DNA from: Aquimarina sp. AU58
GTDB taxonomy: Bacteria > Bacteroidota > Bacteroidia > Flavobacteriales > Flavobacteriaceae
Reading direction: 5' to 3'
Assembly (NCBI RefSeq): GCF_900312745.1
Contig: NZ_OMPD01000014.1
Span: forward strand, 2,914,001-2,978,000
Length of the DNA stretch: 64,000 nucleotides
Shown here: one piece after another, positions 1-8,845 of the stretch
Layout: the number at the start of each line of letters is the position of its first letter
Position numbering within the stretch: the stretch's first letter is position 1
Notes under the pieces: generated by a model
Told to the model about the DNA's origin: nothing
Seen by the model: the letters and a program-made list of their open reading frames with translations, nothing else
Databases searched by the model: none
Program-made: the position numbers and the translations under genes

Positions 1-658
1 TGGCTACATTGATAGAATTTGCCGACGTTAATTGTTTATGATCAGTAATACTTGCATCCAGAAATGCAGTTTTTACCATTTCCTGGCAGTCATCAAATAC
101 TCCGTCTACTTCTAAAGCTGTTATATTTTGCCCTAGTGTAGTTAATTGTTTCTCTTGTATTTCACTTACTTTTCCAGTTGGATAGAGAATAACTACATTT
201 ACACCTTTTACTCCTAAAAATCCATTTGCGACTGCACCACCTGTATCCCCAGAAGTAGCAACCAAAACAGTAACCTGGTTTTCGTTATTTTTATTAAAAT
301 ACCCTAAGCATCGCGCCATAAAACGGGCTCCAACATCTTTAAAAGCCATAGTTGGACCATGAAATAGCTCTAAGGTTCCTATATTATTTTCGACTTCTAC
401 TACCGGAAAATCAAAACTTAAAACATCAGTCAGAATATCGCGTAGTTCTGGTTCAGGAATTTCATCCCCAACGAATTGTTGTATAGCCTGATAGGCAATT
501 TCAATGTTATCCAGATCTTCTATGTTTTCAAAAAACGAACTGGGTAACGGAGTTATATTTTCTGGAAAGTATAATCCTCTATCTGGAGCTAAACCTTTTA
601 TGACAGCTTCAGAAAAAGATACTTTAGGAGCATTATTATTTAAGCTATAGTATTGCAT
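1..658 (-). CDS. thrC: Threonine synthase, 3' part cut off by window edge
   Basis: PLP-dependent enzyme that converts O-phosphohomoserine to threonine, the last step of threonine synthesis. About 219 N-terminal residues are visible, starting MQYYSLNNNAPKVSF at the ATG at 658-656. The typical N-terminal domain is followed by the PLP-lysine stretch PTMAFKDVGARFMARCL and the phosphate-binding SGDTGGAVANGF, which together identify threonine synthase. The reading frame runs off the window at base 1. It starts only 6 bases after thrB ends, so it is the third gene of a thrA-thrB-thrC operon on the minus strand. No defect is seen in the visible part. Confidence 0.95.
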   Translation of the reverse strand, partial: MQYYSLNNNAPKVSFSEAVIKGLAPDRGLYFPENITPLPSSFFENIEDLDNIEIAYQAIQQFVGDEIPEPELRDILTDVLSFDFPVVEVENNIGTLELFHGPTMAFKDVGARFMARCLGYFNKNNENQVTVLVATSGDTGGAVANGFLGVKGVNVVILYPTGKVSEIQEKQLTTLGQNITALEVDGVFDDCQEMVKTAFLDASITDHKQLTSANSINVA

Positions 659-664
659 TATTTT

Positions 665-1606
665 TTATTTTCTGTATTCGGTTTCTTCTATTATCTTAAT
701 TCCTTTGCTATTAATTTTTGAAATGTGTATATCAAAATCAATTCCTGTTTTGTTGTAAATGTCTTGTATCACATCTGCTACATCGTTTGCAATCTTTATA
801 CCTTTACTAAGTGCAAAAATTGAAGGACCCGAACCAGATATCCCTGATCCCAAAGCACCTTTTGCAATAGCAGCATTTTTTACACTGTTAAATTCAGGAA
901 TTAAAATGGATCGTAATGGCTCGATAATTACATCATCTAAACTTCTACCGATTAAATCATAATCTTCTGTAAACAATCCAGCAACAAACCCTCCTACATT
1001 TCCCCATTGGTGAATTGCTTTTTTTAAGGTTACCTTGTGTTTGATTACAGATCGGGAATCTGATGTTTTTACTTCTATTTGCGGATGAATAACTGTCATT
1101 ACCAGGTCTTTTGGAGAATGTAGTTTTATAATATCTAATGGATCATAACTACGTACCAAAGTAAATCCACCAAGAAGGGCAGGGGCAACATTATCTGCAT
1201 GTGCGTTACCGCTTGCTAATTTTTCTCCTTCCATTGCAAATTTTACCAATTCGTGTGTGGTAAATGGATTGCCTAATAAATGATTTATAGCCCAAACAGC
1301 ACCAGCGCTACTGGCGGCGCTACTTCCTATTCCGCTACCTGCTTTTATCTTTTTGTAAATTTCAATAGCGACTCCAATATTCTTCCCATATGCATTAAGA
1401 AAAGCTTCAACAGCAACACCAGCAACATTTTTGTGAGTCTCCATAGGAAGATTAGCTCCTTCAATCTTTGTTATTTTTACACCAGGATCTGCTGTGATAG
1501 AAATTATCATTTCGTCACCAACATTATCCAAGCAGCATCCTAATACGTCAAATCCGCAAGAAAGATTAGCAACCGTAGCAGGAGCAAATATTTTGATACT
1601 TTTCAT
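665..1606 (-). CDS. thrB: Homoserine kinase
   Basis: GHMP-family kinase of 313 residues that phosphorylates homoserine with ATP in the threonine pathway. The N-terminus has the family start IKIFAPATVANLSCGFDVLG, and the ATP-binding glycine/serine motif AGSGIGSSAASSAGA lies near residues 90-104. The C-terminal GSGISGSGPSIFAL is the third GHMP motif. Length is normal for the family. It lies 46 bases after thrA and 6 bases before thrC on the same strand, so the three are very probably cotranscribed under control of the leader peptide upstream of thrA. Confidence 0.97.
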   Translation of the reverse strand: MKSIKIFAPATVANLSCGFDVLGCCLDNVGDEMIISITADPGVKITKIEGANLPMETHKNVAGVAVEAFLNAYGKNIGVAIEIYKKIKAGSGIGSSAASSAGAVWAINHLLGNPFTTHELVKFAMEGEKLASGNAHADNVAPALLGGFTLVRSYDPLDIIKLHSPKDLVMTVIHPQIEVKTSDSRSVIKHKVTLKKAIHQWGNVGGFVAGLFTEDYDLIGRSLDDVIIEPLRSILIPEFNSVKNAAIAKGALGSGISGSGPSIFALSKGIKIANDVADVIQDIYNKTGIDFDIHISKINSKGIKIIEETEYRK

Positions 1607-1652
1607 TTGTTGTTTTTTTAGTACGTTTTATTTGTCAGACCGACATTTTATA

Positions 1653-4100
1653 CTACTTACTTTTACCAATTCTTATAATATCTGCAAAGATACCAGAAGC
1701 AGTAACTTCGGCTCCGGCACCCGCTCCTTTAACAATTAGAGGTTGTTTAGGATATCTATCGGTATAAAAAAGTACAATATTATCACTTCCTTCGAGATTA
1801 TAAAAGGGATGATCAACTGGTATGTGCTGCAACCCTACTTTTGCATTTTCTGCTTCATATTGTGCTACATATTTTAATCGACATTGTTTTTTGTTGGCCT
1901 CTGCCAGGATTTCTTTAAAATGATCTTCGTTTTGGGCTAGTGAATTAAGGAACTCGTCTACACTTTTGGTTTCTAAACTTTCCTGGGGAAGAAATGCTTC
2001 ATTCTCGATATTATCCAACTCCATAACTTTTTCACTCTCACGAGCAAGGATCAAGATTTTTCGAGCTACATCAACTCCGCTTAGGTCTATCTTAGGATCA
2101 GGTTCTGTGTATCCTTCTTGCTGAGCCTGTTTTACGATATCATGAAAAGTAACTTCTTCGGTATAATTATTAAATACAAAATTAAGACTGCCTGATAATA
2201 CAGCTTGTATTTTATGAATATTATCTCCAGAGGCAATTAAGTTATTAAGTGTGTCTATTATTGGTAAACCTGCTCCAACATTAGTTTCGTATAAAAACGG
2301 AGCATTAAATTTTCTAGAGAGATCTTGCAATTCTTCATAATTAGAATATTCATCGGCACATGCAATTTTATTACAAGTTACTACAGCCATGCTTTCTGCC
2401 AAATAGTGTTTATAAATCTTGGCAATATTAGGGTTTGCAGTATTGTCTACGAAGATAGAATTACGTAGATTCATTTCTTTTACTTTCGCGAAAAATGATT
2501 CTGCATTGGCTTTTTCTCCCTGTGCAAGGGTTTCTTGCCATTTATCAAGATCAATTCCGTTTTCATTAAAGGCCATTGTTTTGGAGTTTGACATCCCGAC
2601 CACACGAATTTTTAAACGTAATTTATCTTTAAGATATTTATTTTGTTGCTGAAGCTGTTCAAGTAATTTACTTCCTACGTTTCCTACACCAGTGATAAAT
2701 AAATTGAGCTGTTTCGTTTTTACTTCAAAAAATCGTTCATGTAATATGTTTAAGGCTTTTTTGATGTCTTTTTTTGCAATTACTACAGAGATATTTTTTT
2801 CTGAAGCACCTTGCGCGATAGCTCTTATATTTACATTGTTTTTACCCAATGTACTAAACATTTTACCACTCAATCCTTGGTGATGATACATATTATCACC
2901 AACCAATGCAACAATAGCTACATCATTTTCTATTTTAACGGGATCTAGTTTATGTTTAGAAATCTCAAATTCGAATGTAGCATCCAAAATAGTTTTGGCT
3001 TTCTCTGCTTCAGAAGCTTCGACAGCAAGACATATAGAATGCTCAGACGAAGCTTGTGTAATAAGGATTACATTTATATTTTCTAAAAATAAAGCTTCAA
3101 ATAAACGTTTTGAAAATCCGGGAATGCCAACCATGCCACTTCCTTCCAGAGAAATGATCGAGATACTATCTATATGACTAATTCCGGTTACTGGTTTTTT
3201 TCGTTCTTCTACCTTTCGAGTAATAAAAGTTCCTTGATCCTTAGGTTTAAAAGTGTTTTTAATCACTATAGGAATATTCTTTTCTAATACAGGATGTATA
3301 GTAGGAGGGTATATTACTTTAGCTCCAAAATGAGAAAGCTCCATAGCTTCCTGATATGAAATATGATATACTGGTTTCGCTTGTTTTACTAATTTTGGAT
3401 TGGCAGTATATAGCCCACTTACATCTGTCCAGATTTGTAATTCATTGGCATCGATAGCTGCAGCTAGAATGGCAGCAGTAAAATCAGATCCACCTCTTCC
3501 TAATGTTGTGGGTTCACCATCCTGCGTTCTTGCAACAAAACCGGGGAAAAGACTTACTTTGTGGGTACTGTTATTTGCAAATTCTTTAATTCTGGCATTG
3601 GTTTCTTTATAATCTATTACAACTTTAGAGTTAATGGTTTTAACAATGAGCTCTCTAGAATCTTTTAAAACGATATCTAAGCCTTTTATTTTGGCAGCTT
3701 CAGAGATAATATAAGAAGAGAGCATCTCTCCAAAACTTGCAATTACCGCAGCAGTTTTTGGGGATAATTCACTTAGTAAATATACTCCTTCGCACAATGA
3801 TTCTAAGGCATTAAGCTCTGCTTTAACCTTACTTATTATTGCACTTTGGGATACGACAGGAATAAGAGCTTTTACAGCCTCAAAATGTCTTTTTTCAATT
3901 TCTGCCAGTGTGTTTTTATAATTTTCATTATTAGCAGAAGCTTCCTCTCCGGCTTGTAACAACAAATCGGTAATGCCACCCATTGCAGAAACGACTACAT
4001 ATAAGGATTGATTTTGTGATTGTTGTTTTATGATTTCTATTACACTTTCTATGGTCGATGCATTAGCAACAGAAGAACCTCCAAATTTTAGAACGTTCAT
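1653..4100 (-). CDS. thrA: Bifunctional aspartokinase / homoserine dehydrogenase
   Basis: 815-residue fusion that catalyses the first and third steps from aspartate to threonine and methionine. The aspartokinase domain (about 1-290) opens with VLKFGGSSVANA and has TTLGRGGSDFTAA. A pair of ACT regulatory domains follows (about 310-460, for example SLEGSGMVGIPGFSKRLFEAL). The homoserine dehydrogenase begins with the Rossmann motif FITGVGNVGS near residue 465 and includes NVGAGLPIIDTL and LSGSLNFVFN. Order and length match E. coli ThrA. It is the first structural gene of the operon; a Thr/Ile-rich leader ORF starts 216 bases upstream. By family, ACT domains imply allosteric feedback, here probably by threonine. 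Confidence 0.97.
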   Translation of the reverse strand: MNVLKFGGSSVANASTIESVIEIIKQQSQNQSLYVVVSAMGGITDLLLQAGEEASANNENYKNTLAEIEKRHFEAVKALIPVVSQSAIISKVKAELNALESLCEGVYLLSELSPKTAAVIASFGEMLSSYIISEAAKIKGLDIVLKDSRELIVKTINSKVVIDYKETNARIKEFANNSTHKVSLFPGFVARTQDGEPTTLGRGGSDFTAAILAAAIDANELQIWTDVSGLYTANPKLVKQAKPVYHISYQEAMELSHFGAKVIYPPTIHPVLEKNIPIVIKNTFKPKDQGTFITRKVEERKKPVTGISHIDSISIISLEGSGMVGIPGFSKRLFEALFLENINVILITQASSEHSICLAVEASEAEKAKTILDATFEFEISKHKLDPVKIENDVAIVALVGDNMYHHQGLSGKMFSTLGKNNVNIRAIAQGASEKNISVVIAKKDIKKALNILHERFFEVKTKQLNLFITGVGNVGSKLLEQLQQQNKYLKDKLRLKIRVVGMSNSKTMAFNENGIDLDKWQETLAQGEKANAESFFAKVKEMNLRNSIFVDNTANPNIAKIYKHYLAESMAVVTCNKIACADEYSNYEELQDLSRKFNAPFLYETNVGAGLPIIDTLNNLIASGDNIHKIQAVLSGSLNFVFNNYTEEVTFHDIVKQAQQEGYTEPDPKIDLSGVDVARKILILARESEKVMELDNIENEAFLPQESLETKSVDEFLNSLAQNEDHFKEILAEANKKQCRLKYVAQYEAENAKVGLQHIPVDHPFYNLEGSDNIVLFYTDRYPKQPLIVKGAGAGAEVTASGIFADIIRIGKSK

Positions 4101-4149
4101 ATGATATATTGTATTTTTTAAGTTGAAATTATTAATAAAAGTTTTGTTG

Positions 4150-4171
4150 GTAATTCTTTTTTGTGAATTAC
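4150..4171 (-). promoter_or_regulatory. Hairpin between leader peptide and thrA (candidate attenuator)
   Basis: On the transcribed minus strand GTAATTC (4171-4165) and GAATTAC (4156-4150) form a perfect 7-bp stem with an 8-base loop, in the space between the leader stop codon and thrA. The U-rich run TTTTATT only follows 8 bases after the stem, so it is not a textbook intrinsic terminator. A second small stem, ACCC-TTAG-GGGT, lies at the leader stop codon itself. The location fits an attenuator; the exact terminator/antiterminator pairing is inferred, not shown. Confidence 0.4.
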
Positions 4172-4202
4172 ATACGTGGTCCGGTGGTAATATATAAATG
4201 AA

Positions 4203-4316
4203 CTAACCCCTAAGGGTAATAATAGTAATAGTACCTGTTGTAATAGAAGAAGCCTCAGATACGATAATCGTTCCTAAGGTAAATAATAAAGCCAATAAGA
4301 AAATGGTACTAAACAT
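4203..4316 (-). CDS. Threonine operon leader peptide
   Basis: Small ORF of 37 codons read from ATG at 4316-4314 to TAG at 4205-4203. It holds 8 Thr and 7 Ile codons; residues 25-34 read ITTGTITIIT, the same kind of Thr/Ile control stretch as E. coli ThrL. It lies directly upstream of thrA on the same strand, with a promoter-like sequence about 24 bases before its start and a hairpin after its stop. By analogy with known amino-acid leader peptides, ribosome stalling at scarce charged Thr-tRNA or Ile-tRNA would control read-through into thrABC. The codon content is seen; the mechanism is inferred. Confidence 0.8.
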   Translation of the reverse strand: MFSTIFLLALLFTLGTIIVSEASSITTGTITIITLRG

Positions 4317-4339
4317 TTGTTTGCTTTACTTTGCGTGTT

Positions 4340-4370
4340 CAAATGTATAATTTTTTACTTTTAAAGAAAA
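4340..4370 (-). promoter_or_regulatory. Probable promoter of the thr operon
   Basis: Minus strand TACATTTG at 4347-4340 matches the Bacteroidota -7 consensus TAnnTTTG. A TTTT sits 19 bases upstream at 4370-4367, in the place of the TTTG -33 box. This would start transcription roughly 15-20 bases before the leader-peptide ATG at 4316. The -7 match is good, the -33 match is weak. Confidence 0.5.
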
Positions 4371-4581
4371 TTAAATTAACGGCATTCTTAAACTTTTACT
4401 AATTCAATAATTAATAGCTTATTTCATTATGTAATTCATAAAAAAAGGATGAAACAGAGTAGATTAAAATTGTATTTATTGATTTTGAGAAAGGATTATT
4501 TAATTTATTAAAAACTCTTAACATAGAGTTTCTAATATAAAAGCATGAACTAATAGAATACATATTAATACATATAGATAA

Positions 4582-6117
4582 ATGAAAATATTTTCTGCGC
4601 AACAAATGCGTATGGCAGATGAAGCTACAATGGTTTCGGCTAAGATCACATCATTAGAATTGATGGAACGTGCTGCAACACAAATTTTTAATTTGATTCA
4701 TAGCAGGCTACAAGGGTCTCCAATTATGATCCATGTTTTTTGTGGTATAGGAAATAATGGAGGAGATGGATTAGTGGTTTCGAGATTATTGCTAGAACAT
4801 GGGTATAATGTAAGAACTTATATTGTAAATTTTAGCGATAACAGATCAAAGGAATTTCTATCTAACTATGATCGATTAAAAGAAATAGCAAAGGATTGGC
4901 CTATCCAGCTTAAATGTGAAGAGGATTTTCCTCAACTTAAACGTGAGGATATGATTATTGATGCCATTTTTGGTATTGGACTTAACAGGCCATTGGTGCC
5001 TTGGGTAGTTTCTTTGATCAAACATCTTAATACTTCAAGGTGTTTTAAACTTTCGATAGATATTCCATCGGGCTTGTATTCTGATAAAGCACCAGATAAC
5101 CCCGAAGGAGTTATTTTTGCAAATGTTACGGTTACGTTTCAATTGCCAAAGCTTGTTTTCTTTTTACCAGAAACGGGAATGTATACACAAGATCTGGAGG
5201 TGATTGATATTGGATTAGATCGCAATTTTTTAATGCAAAACTCTGGTGTCGGCGTCTTAATTAATAAAAACGAAGTATTACCATTATATCGACCAAGACA
5301 TAAATTTAGTCATAAAGGTACTTATGGTCATTGTGTAGTGATAGGAGGAAGTTACGGTAAGATGGGAAGTGTAGTCTTAGCTACTAAAGCAGCCTTAACG
5401 ACAGGGGCTGGTTTGGTTACTGCATATATTCCAGAATGCGGATATGAAGTACTTCAGACTGCTGTTCCAGAAGCTATGGTAATTGCAGATAGTGATGATG
5501 AATTAGAAGAAATCACCCTGGATTTTAAACCTGCTGCTATAGGAATTGGAATTGGTCTCGGAACTGGTGAAAAAACCATTAGTGCATTTGAAGAGTTTTT
5601 AAAAGAAAATACATCTCCTCTTGTGATAGATGCCGATGGGATCAATATCCTGGCAAAAAAACCTGAGTTCCTTGAGAAACTTCCGAAGAAAACTATTTTA
5701 ACACCACATCCTAAGGAGTTAGAACGATTAGTAGGTAAATGGAAAGGTGATTTTGATAAAATTAAAAAAACAAAGGCATTTTCAAAACAACATGATTGTA
5801 TTGTACTAATTAAAGGAGCCAACTCTATAACTGTATTTGAAGATCAATTGTATGTGAATAATACGGGGAACCCCGGAATGGCAACTGCAGGAAGTGGTGA
5901 TGTACTTACGGGAATGATTACTAGTTTATTGTCTCAAGGTTATGATCCTCTGCATGCTGCTGTTTTTGGAGTCTATCTACATGGAAGTTCGGGAGACATA
6001 GCTGTTCAAAAAACTGGTTTTGAAGGATTGATCGCTAGTGAAATCTTATCTCATATAGGTCCTGCTTTTATAGCGTTATTTAAAACTCCTAATAATGAAG
6101 GGCAACAAGAGAAATAA
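4582..6117 (+). CDS. nnrD/nnrE: Bifunctional NAD(P)H-hydrate epimerase / ADP-dependent NAD(P)H-hydrate dehydratase
   Basis: 511-residue nicotinamide-nucleotide repair enzyme. The N-terminal YjeF_N domain (about 1-215) epimerises R/S forms of hydrated NAD(P)H; visible are the start MKIFSAQQMRMADEAT, GNNGGDGLVVSRLL and IDIPSGL. The C-terminal kinase-like domain (about 225-500) dehydrates S-NAD(P)HX using ADP; visible are HKGTYGHCVVIGGSYGKMGS, DADGINILA, LTPHPKELERL and the anion-hole motif GNPGMATAGSGDVLTGMI. The fused two-domain form is the usual bacterial one and the length is standard. It is monocistronic, divergent from the threonine operon. Confidence 0.95.
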   Translation: MKIFSAQQMRMADEATMVSAKITSLELMERAATQIFNLIHSRLQGSPIMIHVFCGIGNNGGDGLVVSRLLLEHGYNVRTYIVNFSDNRSKEFLSNYDRLKEIAKDWPIQLKCEEDFPQLKREDMIIDAIFGIGLNRPLVPWVVSLIKHLNTSRCFKLSIDIPSGLYSDKAPDNPEGVIFANVTVTFQLPKLVFFLPETGMYTQDLEVIDIGLDRNFLMQNSGVGVLINKNEVLPLYRPRHKFSHKGTYGHCVVIGGSYGKMGSVVLATKAALTTGAGLVTAYIPECGYEVLQTAVPEAMVIADSDDELEEITLDFKPAAIGIGIGLGTGEKTISAFEEFLKENTSPLVIDADGINILAKKPEFLEKLPKKTILTPHPKELERLVGKWKGDFDKIKKTKAFSKQHDCIVLIKGANSITVFEDQLYVNNTGNPGMATAGSGDVLTGMITSLLSQGYDPLHAAVFGVYLHGSSGDIAVQKTGFEGLIASEILSHIGPAFIALFKTPNNEGQQEK

Positions 6118-6228
6118 AGAATACATTTATGCATAGGAAGAATATGTTTTTGCATACAATTTTGTAAGTGTTTTGGAGTTAATTTTAGTGTAATCTAATT
6201 ACATTTTGAAAGATAATTAAAAAGCAAA

Positions 6229-7113
6229 ATGATGACAAAAACAAAATTATTAATAGCTACTCTACTTTTTGGGGTGCTATTGAATTCGTGTTCTAATGAT
6301 GATGATGGCCCAGCAGTTGCCATAATAGAATTAGAGACGATCGGATTAAAAGCTCTTACAGGAGGAACCTCTTATCAGGGATGGATTATTGTTAATGGGC
6401 AACCTGTTGGTACTGCTAAGTTTACTAACCCTACAGGAGTTGTTCGCTTAGAAGTATTTGCTTCTGACCTTGCAAGTGCAACTCAGTTTATATTGACAGT
6501 AGAACCAGTGGGAGATGCTGATAACAATCCTTCTGATACAAAAATTTTGACGGGTAATTTTAATAGTAATTCTGCACAGCTTAGTTTTCTACCAGTAGTT
6601 GCTGATCTTTCTAATACATCTGGTCAGTTTTTCTTAGCAACTCCTACAGATAATGCCGGAGGTGTAGATAATGGTAATGATGAGTTTGGTGTATGGTTTA
6701 TGAATGGTGCTACTACTCCTGGTTTATCTCTTCCTACTCTGTCTAGCGGATGGAAATATGAAGGCTGGGTAGATTTTGGAACTCAAACTTTATCTACAGG
6801 TACTTTTTCTAATGTTAGTGGTGTTGATGATGGAAATTTCTTTAAAGGATCAGGAGGAACTGTTCCCGAGTTTCCTGGAGAAGATTTTCTAGTTTTACCG
6901 ACTCAAGTTCCGATTACAGGAATTACACTTCCTGCTGCCGTAACAAGTAAAAGAGTGTTTATTACAGTCGAGCCTGTTGGGGATGGTGATCCGGCTCCAT
7001 TTTTTATAGAACCTCTTAGCGCAACTGCAGGAATTACAACGGGATCTGGGAATCCTATTACTATGTTGTCTAATACTATTGTTCCTTCAGGAATTGTAAA
7101 GAGGCCAAATTAG
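6229..7113 (+). CDS. Lipoprotein with two anti-sigma-K-like repeats
   Basis: 294-residue lipoprotein: signal peptide MMTKTKLLIATLLFGVLLNS then the lipobox cysteine of NSC followed by SNDDD, the acidic stretch that in Bacteroidota marks surface export. The rest holds two similar units, about 37-110 and 170-290. Each has an SYQGW/KYEGW start, a G-T/S-x-F-(S/T)N turn, and a copy of ITVEPVGD (FILTVEPVGDADNNPSD and VFITVEPVGDGDPAPFF). The TVEPVGD core resembles the C-terminal domain of RskA-type anti-sigma factors, but there is no cytoplasmic or membrane part, so it is not an anti-sigma factor as such. Function unknown; it ends at a strong terminator. Confidence 0.7.
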   Translation: MMTKTKLLIATLLFGVLLNSCSNDDDGPAVAIIELETIGLKALTGGTSYQGWIIVNGQPVGTAKFTNPTGVVRLEVFASDLASATQFILTVEPVGDADNNPSDTKILTGNFNSNSAQLSFLPVVADLSNTSGQFFLATPTDNAGGVDNGNDEFGVWFMNGATTPGLSLPTLSSGWKYEGWVDFGTQTLSTGTFSNVSGVDDGNFFKGSGGTVPEFPGEDFLVLPTQVPITGITLPAAVTSKRVFITVEPVGDGDPAPFFIEPLSATAGITTGSGNPITMLSNTIVPSGIVKRPN

Positions 7114-7139
7114 TATTTTTAAATAGATGTAGTATAGTA

Positions 7140-7182
7140 AAAAGGTTGTTTGAAAAATTACTTTTCAAACAACCTTTTTTTT
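7140..7182. terminator. Bidirectional intrinsic terminator
   Basis: AAAGGTTGTTTGAAAA pairs with TTTTCAAACAACCTTT around a short ATTAC loop, flanked by A-run and T-run. It lies between the convergent lipoprotein gene (ends 7113) and xerD (ends 7209) and can serve both strands. Confidence 0.9.
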
Positions 7183-7208
7183 GAATTTTAAAAAACAAGT
7201 TATAGATA

Positions 7209-8105
7209 TTATCTCCTTGGATGAAAACTATGTATAACTTCACTTAAATGACTTCGGTCGATATGCATATATATTTCTGTAGTCGTAATGCTTTCATGAC
7301 CCAACATTAATTGAATAGCTCTTAAATCAGCACCATTTTCTAAAAGATGAGTAGCGAAGGAGTGTCTAAAAGTATGTGGGCTAACCTGTTTATGGATTCC
7401 TGCTTTTTCTACCAATCGTTTTATGATCGTAAAAATCATTGCCCTGGTAAGTTGTCTACCTCTTCTGTTTAAAAATAAGGTGTCTTCATGCCCTTTTTTA
7501 ATATCAATATGATTACGAATTTCGGAAGTGTAAATATTGATATATTTTTGAGTGGTTTCTCCTATGGGTACAAAACGTTGTTTATCACCTTTTCCGGTAA
7601 CACTAATGTACCCTTCATCAAAAAAAAGACTGGATTTTTTTAAGGTGATAAGTTCGCTTACTCGTAAACCGCATCCATAAAGAGTTTCAATAATTGCACG
7701 ATTACGTTCTCCTTCTGGTTTACCAAGATCGATTTGAGCAATAATGAGATCTATTTCTTCAACAGATAGTGTATCAGGTAGTTTTCTACCTATTTTTGGA
7801 GATTCTATAAGTTCCATTGGATTAGATTCTCTATAATCTTCAAAAACAAGATAATTAAAGAAACTTTTTAATCCAGAAATAATTCTTGATTGCGAACGAG
7901 GATTAACCAGTTTTGCTATTTCAAAAATAAATTGTTGAAGTATTTCTTTTTCAATAGAAAGGGGAGTAGTTGCTATGTCTTGATGTTCTAGAAATTTTAA
8001 TAATCGCTGAATATCAAGAGTGTAGTTAATAATTGAGTTTTCAGACAATCCTCTTTCAATTTTCAGGTAATGTTTGTAGTCTTTTATCGCGTGATCCCAT
8101 TTCAT
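7209..8105 (-). CDS. xerD: Site-specific tyrosine recombinase XerD
   Basis: 298-residue tyrosine recombinase, the usual Xer length, that resolves chromosome dimers at dif with a XerC partner. The N-terminal SAM-like core-binding domain covers about 1-90 (YLKIERGLSENSIINY). In the catalytic domain the six active residues are all present: Arg148 (GCGLRVSEL), Lys172 (TGKGDKQR), His244 and Arg247 (HTFRHSFATHLL), His270 (LGHESITTTEIY) and the nucleophile Tyr279. There are no neighbouring phage or transposon genes, so this is the housekeeping recombinase rather than an integrase. Confidence 0.92.
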   Translation of the reverse strand: MKWDHAIKDYKHYLKIERGLSENSIINYTLDIQRLLKFLEHQDIATTPLSIEKEILQQFIFEIAKLVNPRSQSRIISGLKSFFNYLVFEDYRESNPMELIESPKIGRKLPDTLSVEEIDLIIAQIDLGKPEGERNRAIIETLYGCGLRVSELITLKKSSLFFDEGYISVTGKGDKQRFVPIGETTQKYINIYTSEIRNHIDIKKGHEDTLFLNRRGRQLTRAMIFTIIKRLVEKAGIHKQVSPHTFRHSFATHLLENGADLRAIQLMLGHESITTTEIYMHIDRSHLSEVIHSFHPRR

Positions 8106-8130
8106 TACTACTAAGATATAATATAAAAGA

Positions 8131-8160
8131 AAACCATCCCAATTTACTTATAGATGGTTT
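8131..8160 (-). terminator. Intrinsic terminator of the beta-barrel gene
   Basis: AAACCATC (8131-8138) pairs with GATGGTTT (8153-8160); read on the minus strand the stem is followed by TTCTTTTATATT. It follows the end of the minus-strand gene at 8182. Confidence 0.6.
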
Positions 8161-8181
8161 AGAAATAATAAATCAATGTTC

Positions 8182-8715
8182 TTATAGATGTATGACAAAT
8201 CCTATGTTGAACTGGAAAGCATCTTTATGAAATCGGTCATCTAAGCTAAAATTGTATCGTAACCCTGGTTCAATACTTACCATATCTCCTAGAAAAAATG
8301 CATACCCTCCCTGAACACCAAAATAGGATGGATCTTGATTTAGATCTGTACTGGCACCATTATAATCGATTTGTACAGGGATTACTCCAATAATATAATA
8401 TTTGGCACCTATTTTATATGAAAAAGAGTCAAATGATTCAGAGTCTCCACCTTTATCTACAGATCCATAGCCTAAACCTACTTTTAGAGATAAATCATCC
8501 ATAATAAAATAACCTACTTCGGTACCGATATTAAAGGTTGATCCCCCATTATCAGAAAAACTTGTAAATTGAATACCCGTATTAGAAGCACTTGCTGCTC
8601 CAAAATTTGTATTAGCTTCGATTAGCCATTTTCCTTTAATAGTTTGACCATTGTTTTGAGCATTTGCAAAGACAAAACTTATTACTGCTAAAACAGGTAA
8701 TATCATTTTTTTCAT
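8182..8715 (-). CDS. Outer-membrane beta-barrel protein
   Basis: 177 residues with a clear signal peptide (MKKMILPVLAVISFVFANAQ, cleavage after Ala). The mature part is a small barrel of alternating hydrophobic/polar strands with Gly turns, for example GTEVGYFIMDDLSLKVGLGYG, FGVQGGYAFFLGDMVSIEPGLRYNF and a final strand QFNIGFVIHL, the terminal aromatic/hydrophobic strand typical of Bam substrates. The family is that of small OmpW/PorT-like barrels common in Flavobacteriaceae; the ligand or function is unknown. It stands alone, with its own terminator, divergent from a second barrel gene at 8994. Confidence 0.75.
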   Translation of the reverse strand: MKKMILPVLAVISFVFANAQNNGQTIKGKWLIEANTNFGAASASNTGIQFTSFSDNGGSTFNIGTEVGYFIMDDLSLKVGLGYGSVDKGGDSESFDSFSYKIGAKYYIIGVIPVQIDYNGASTDLNQDPSYFGVQGGYAFFLGDMVSIEPGLRYNFSLDDRFHKDAFQFNIGFVIHL

Positions 8716-8817
8716 ACTCTATTATTGGTTTTAAAATTGGTTGCTAAACTATTTAATTTGCCAATACAAAAAGTTAATTAGTTATTAATATTTTAGATAC
8801 TAATTTTGAAAGTGTAT

Positions 8818-8845
8818 TTTTTATTCTTTTGGTAAAGAATAAAAA
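8818..8845. repeat. Perfect 12-bp inverted repeat between divergent barrel genes
   Basis: TTTTTATTCTTT (8818-8829) and AAAGAATAAAAA (8834-8845) are exact reverse complements around TGGT. It lies between two divergent promoters, where no terminator is expected, so it may be an operator or only an AT-rich palindrome. Confidence 0.5.

Noticed and set aside
4411-4605. 64-codon frame on the minus strand upstream of nnrD/nnrE
   Set aside because: It overlaps the start of the nnrD/nnrE gene, is AT-driven with no recognisable motif, and lies in the promoter region.
5454-5822. 122-codon minus-strand frame inside nnrD/nnrE
   Set aside because: Lies entirely within a well-supported gene on the other strand; shadow frame.
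7209-8105. XerD gene as the integrase of a mobile element
   Set aside because: Length and catalytic set match the housekeeping recombinase, and there are no attachment repeats, phage or transfer genes around it.
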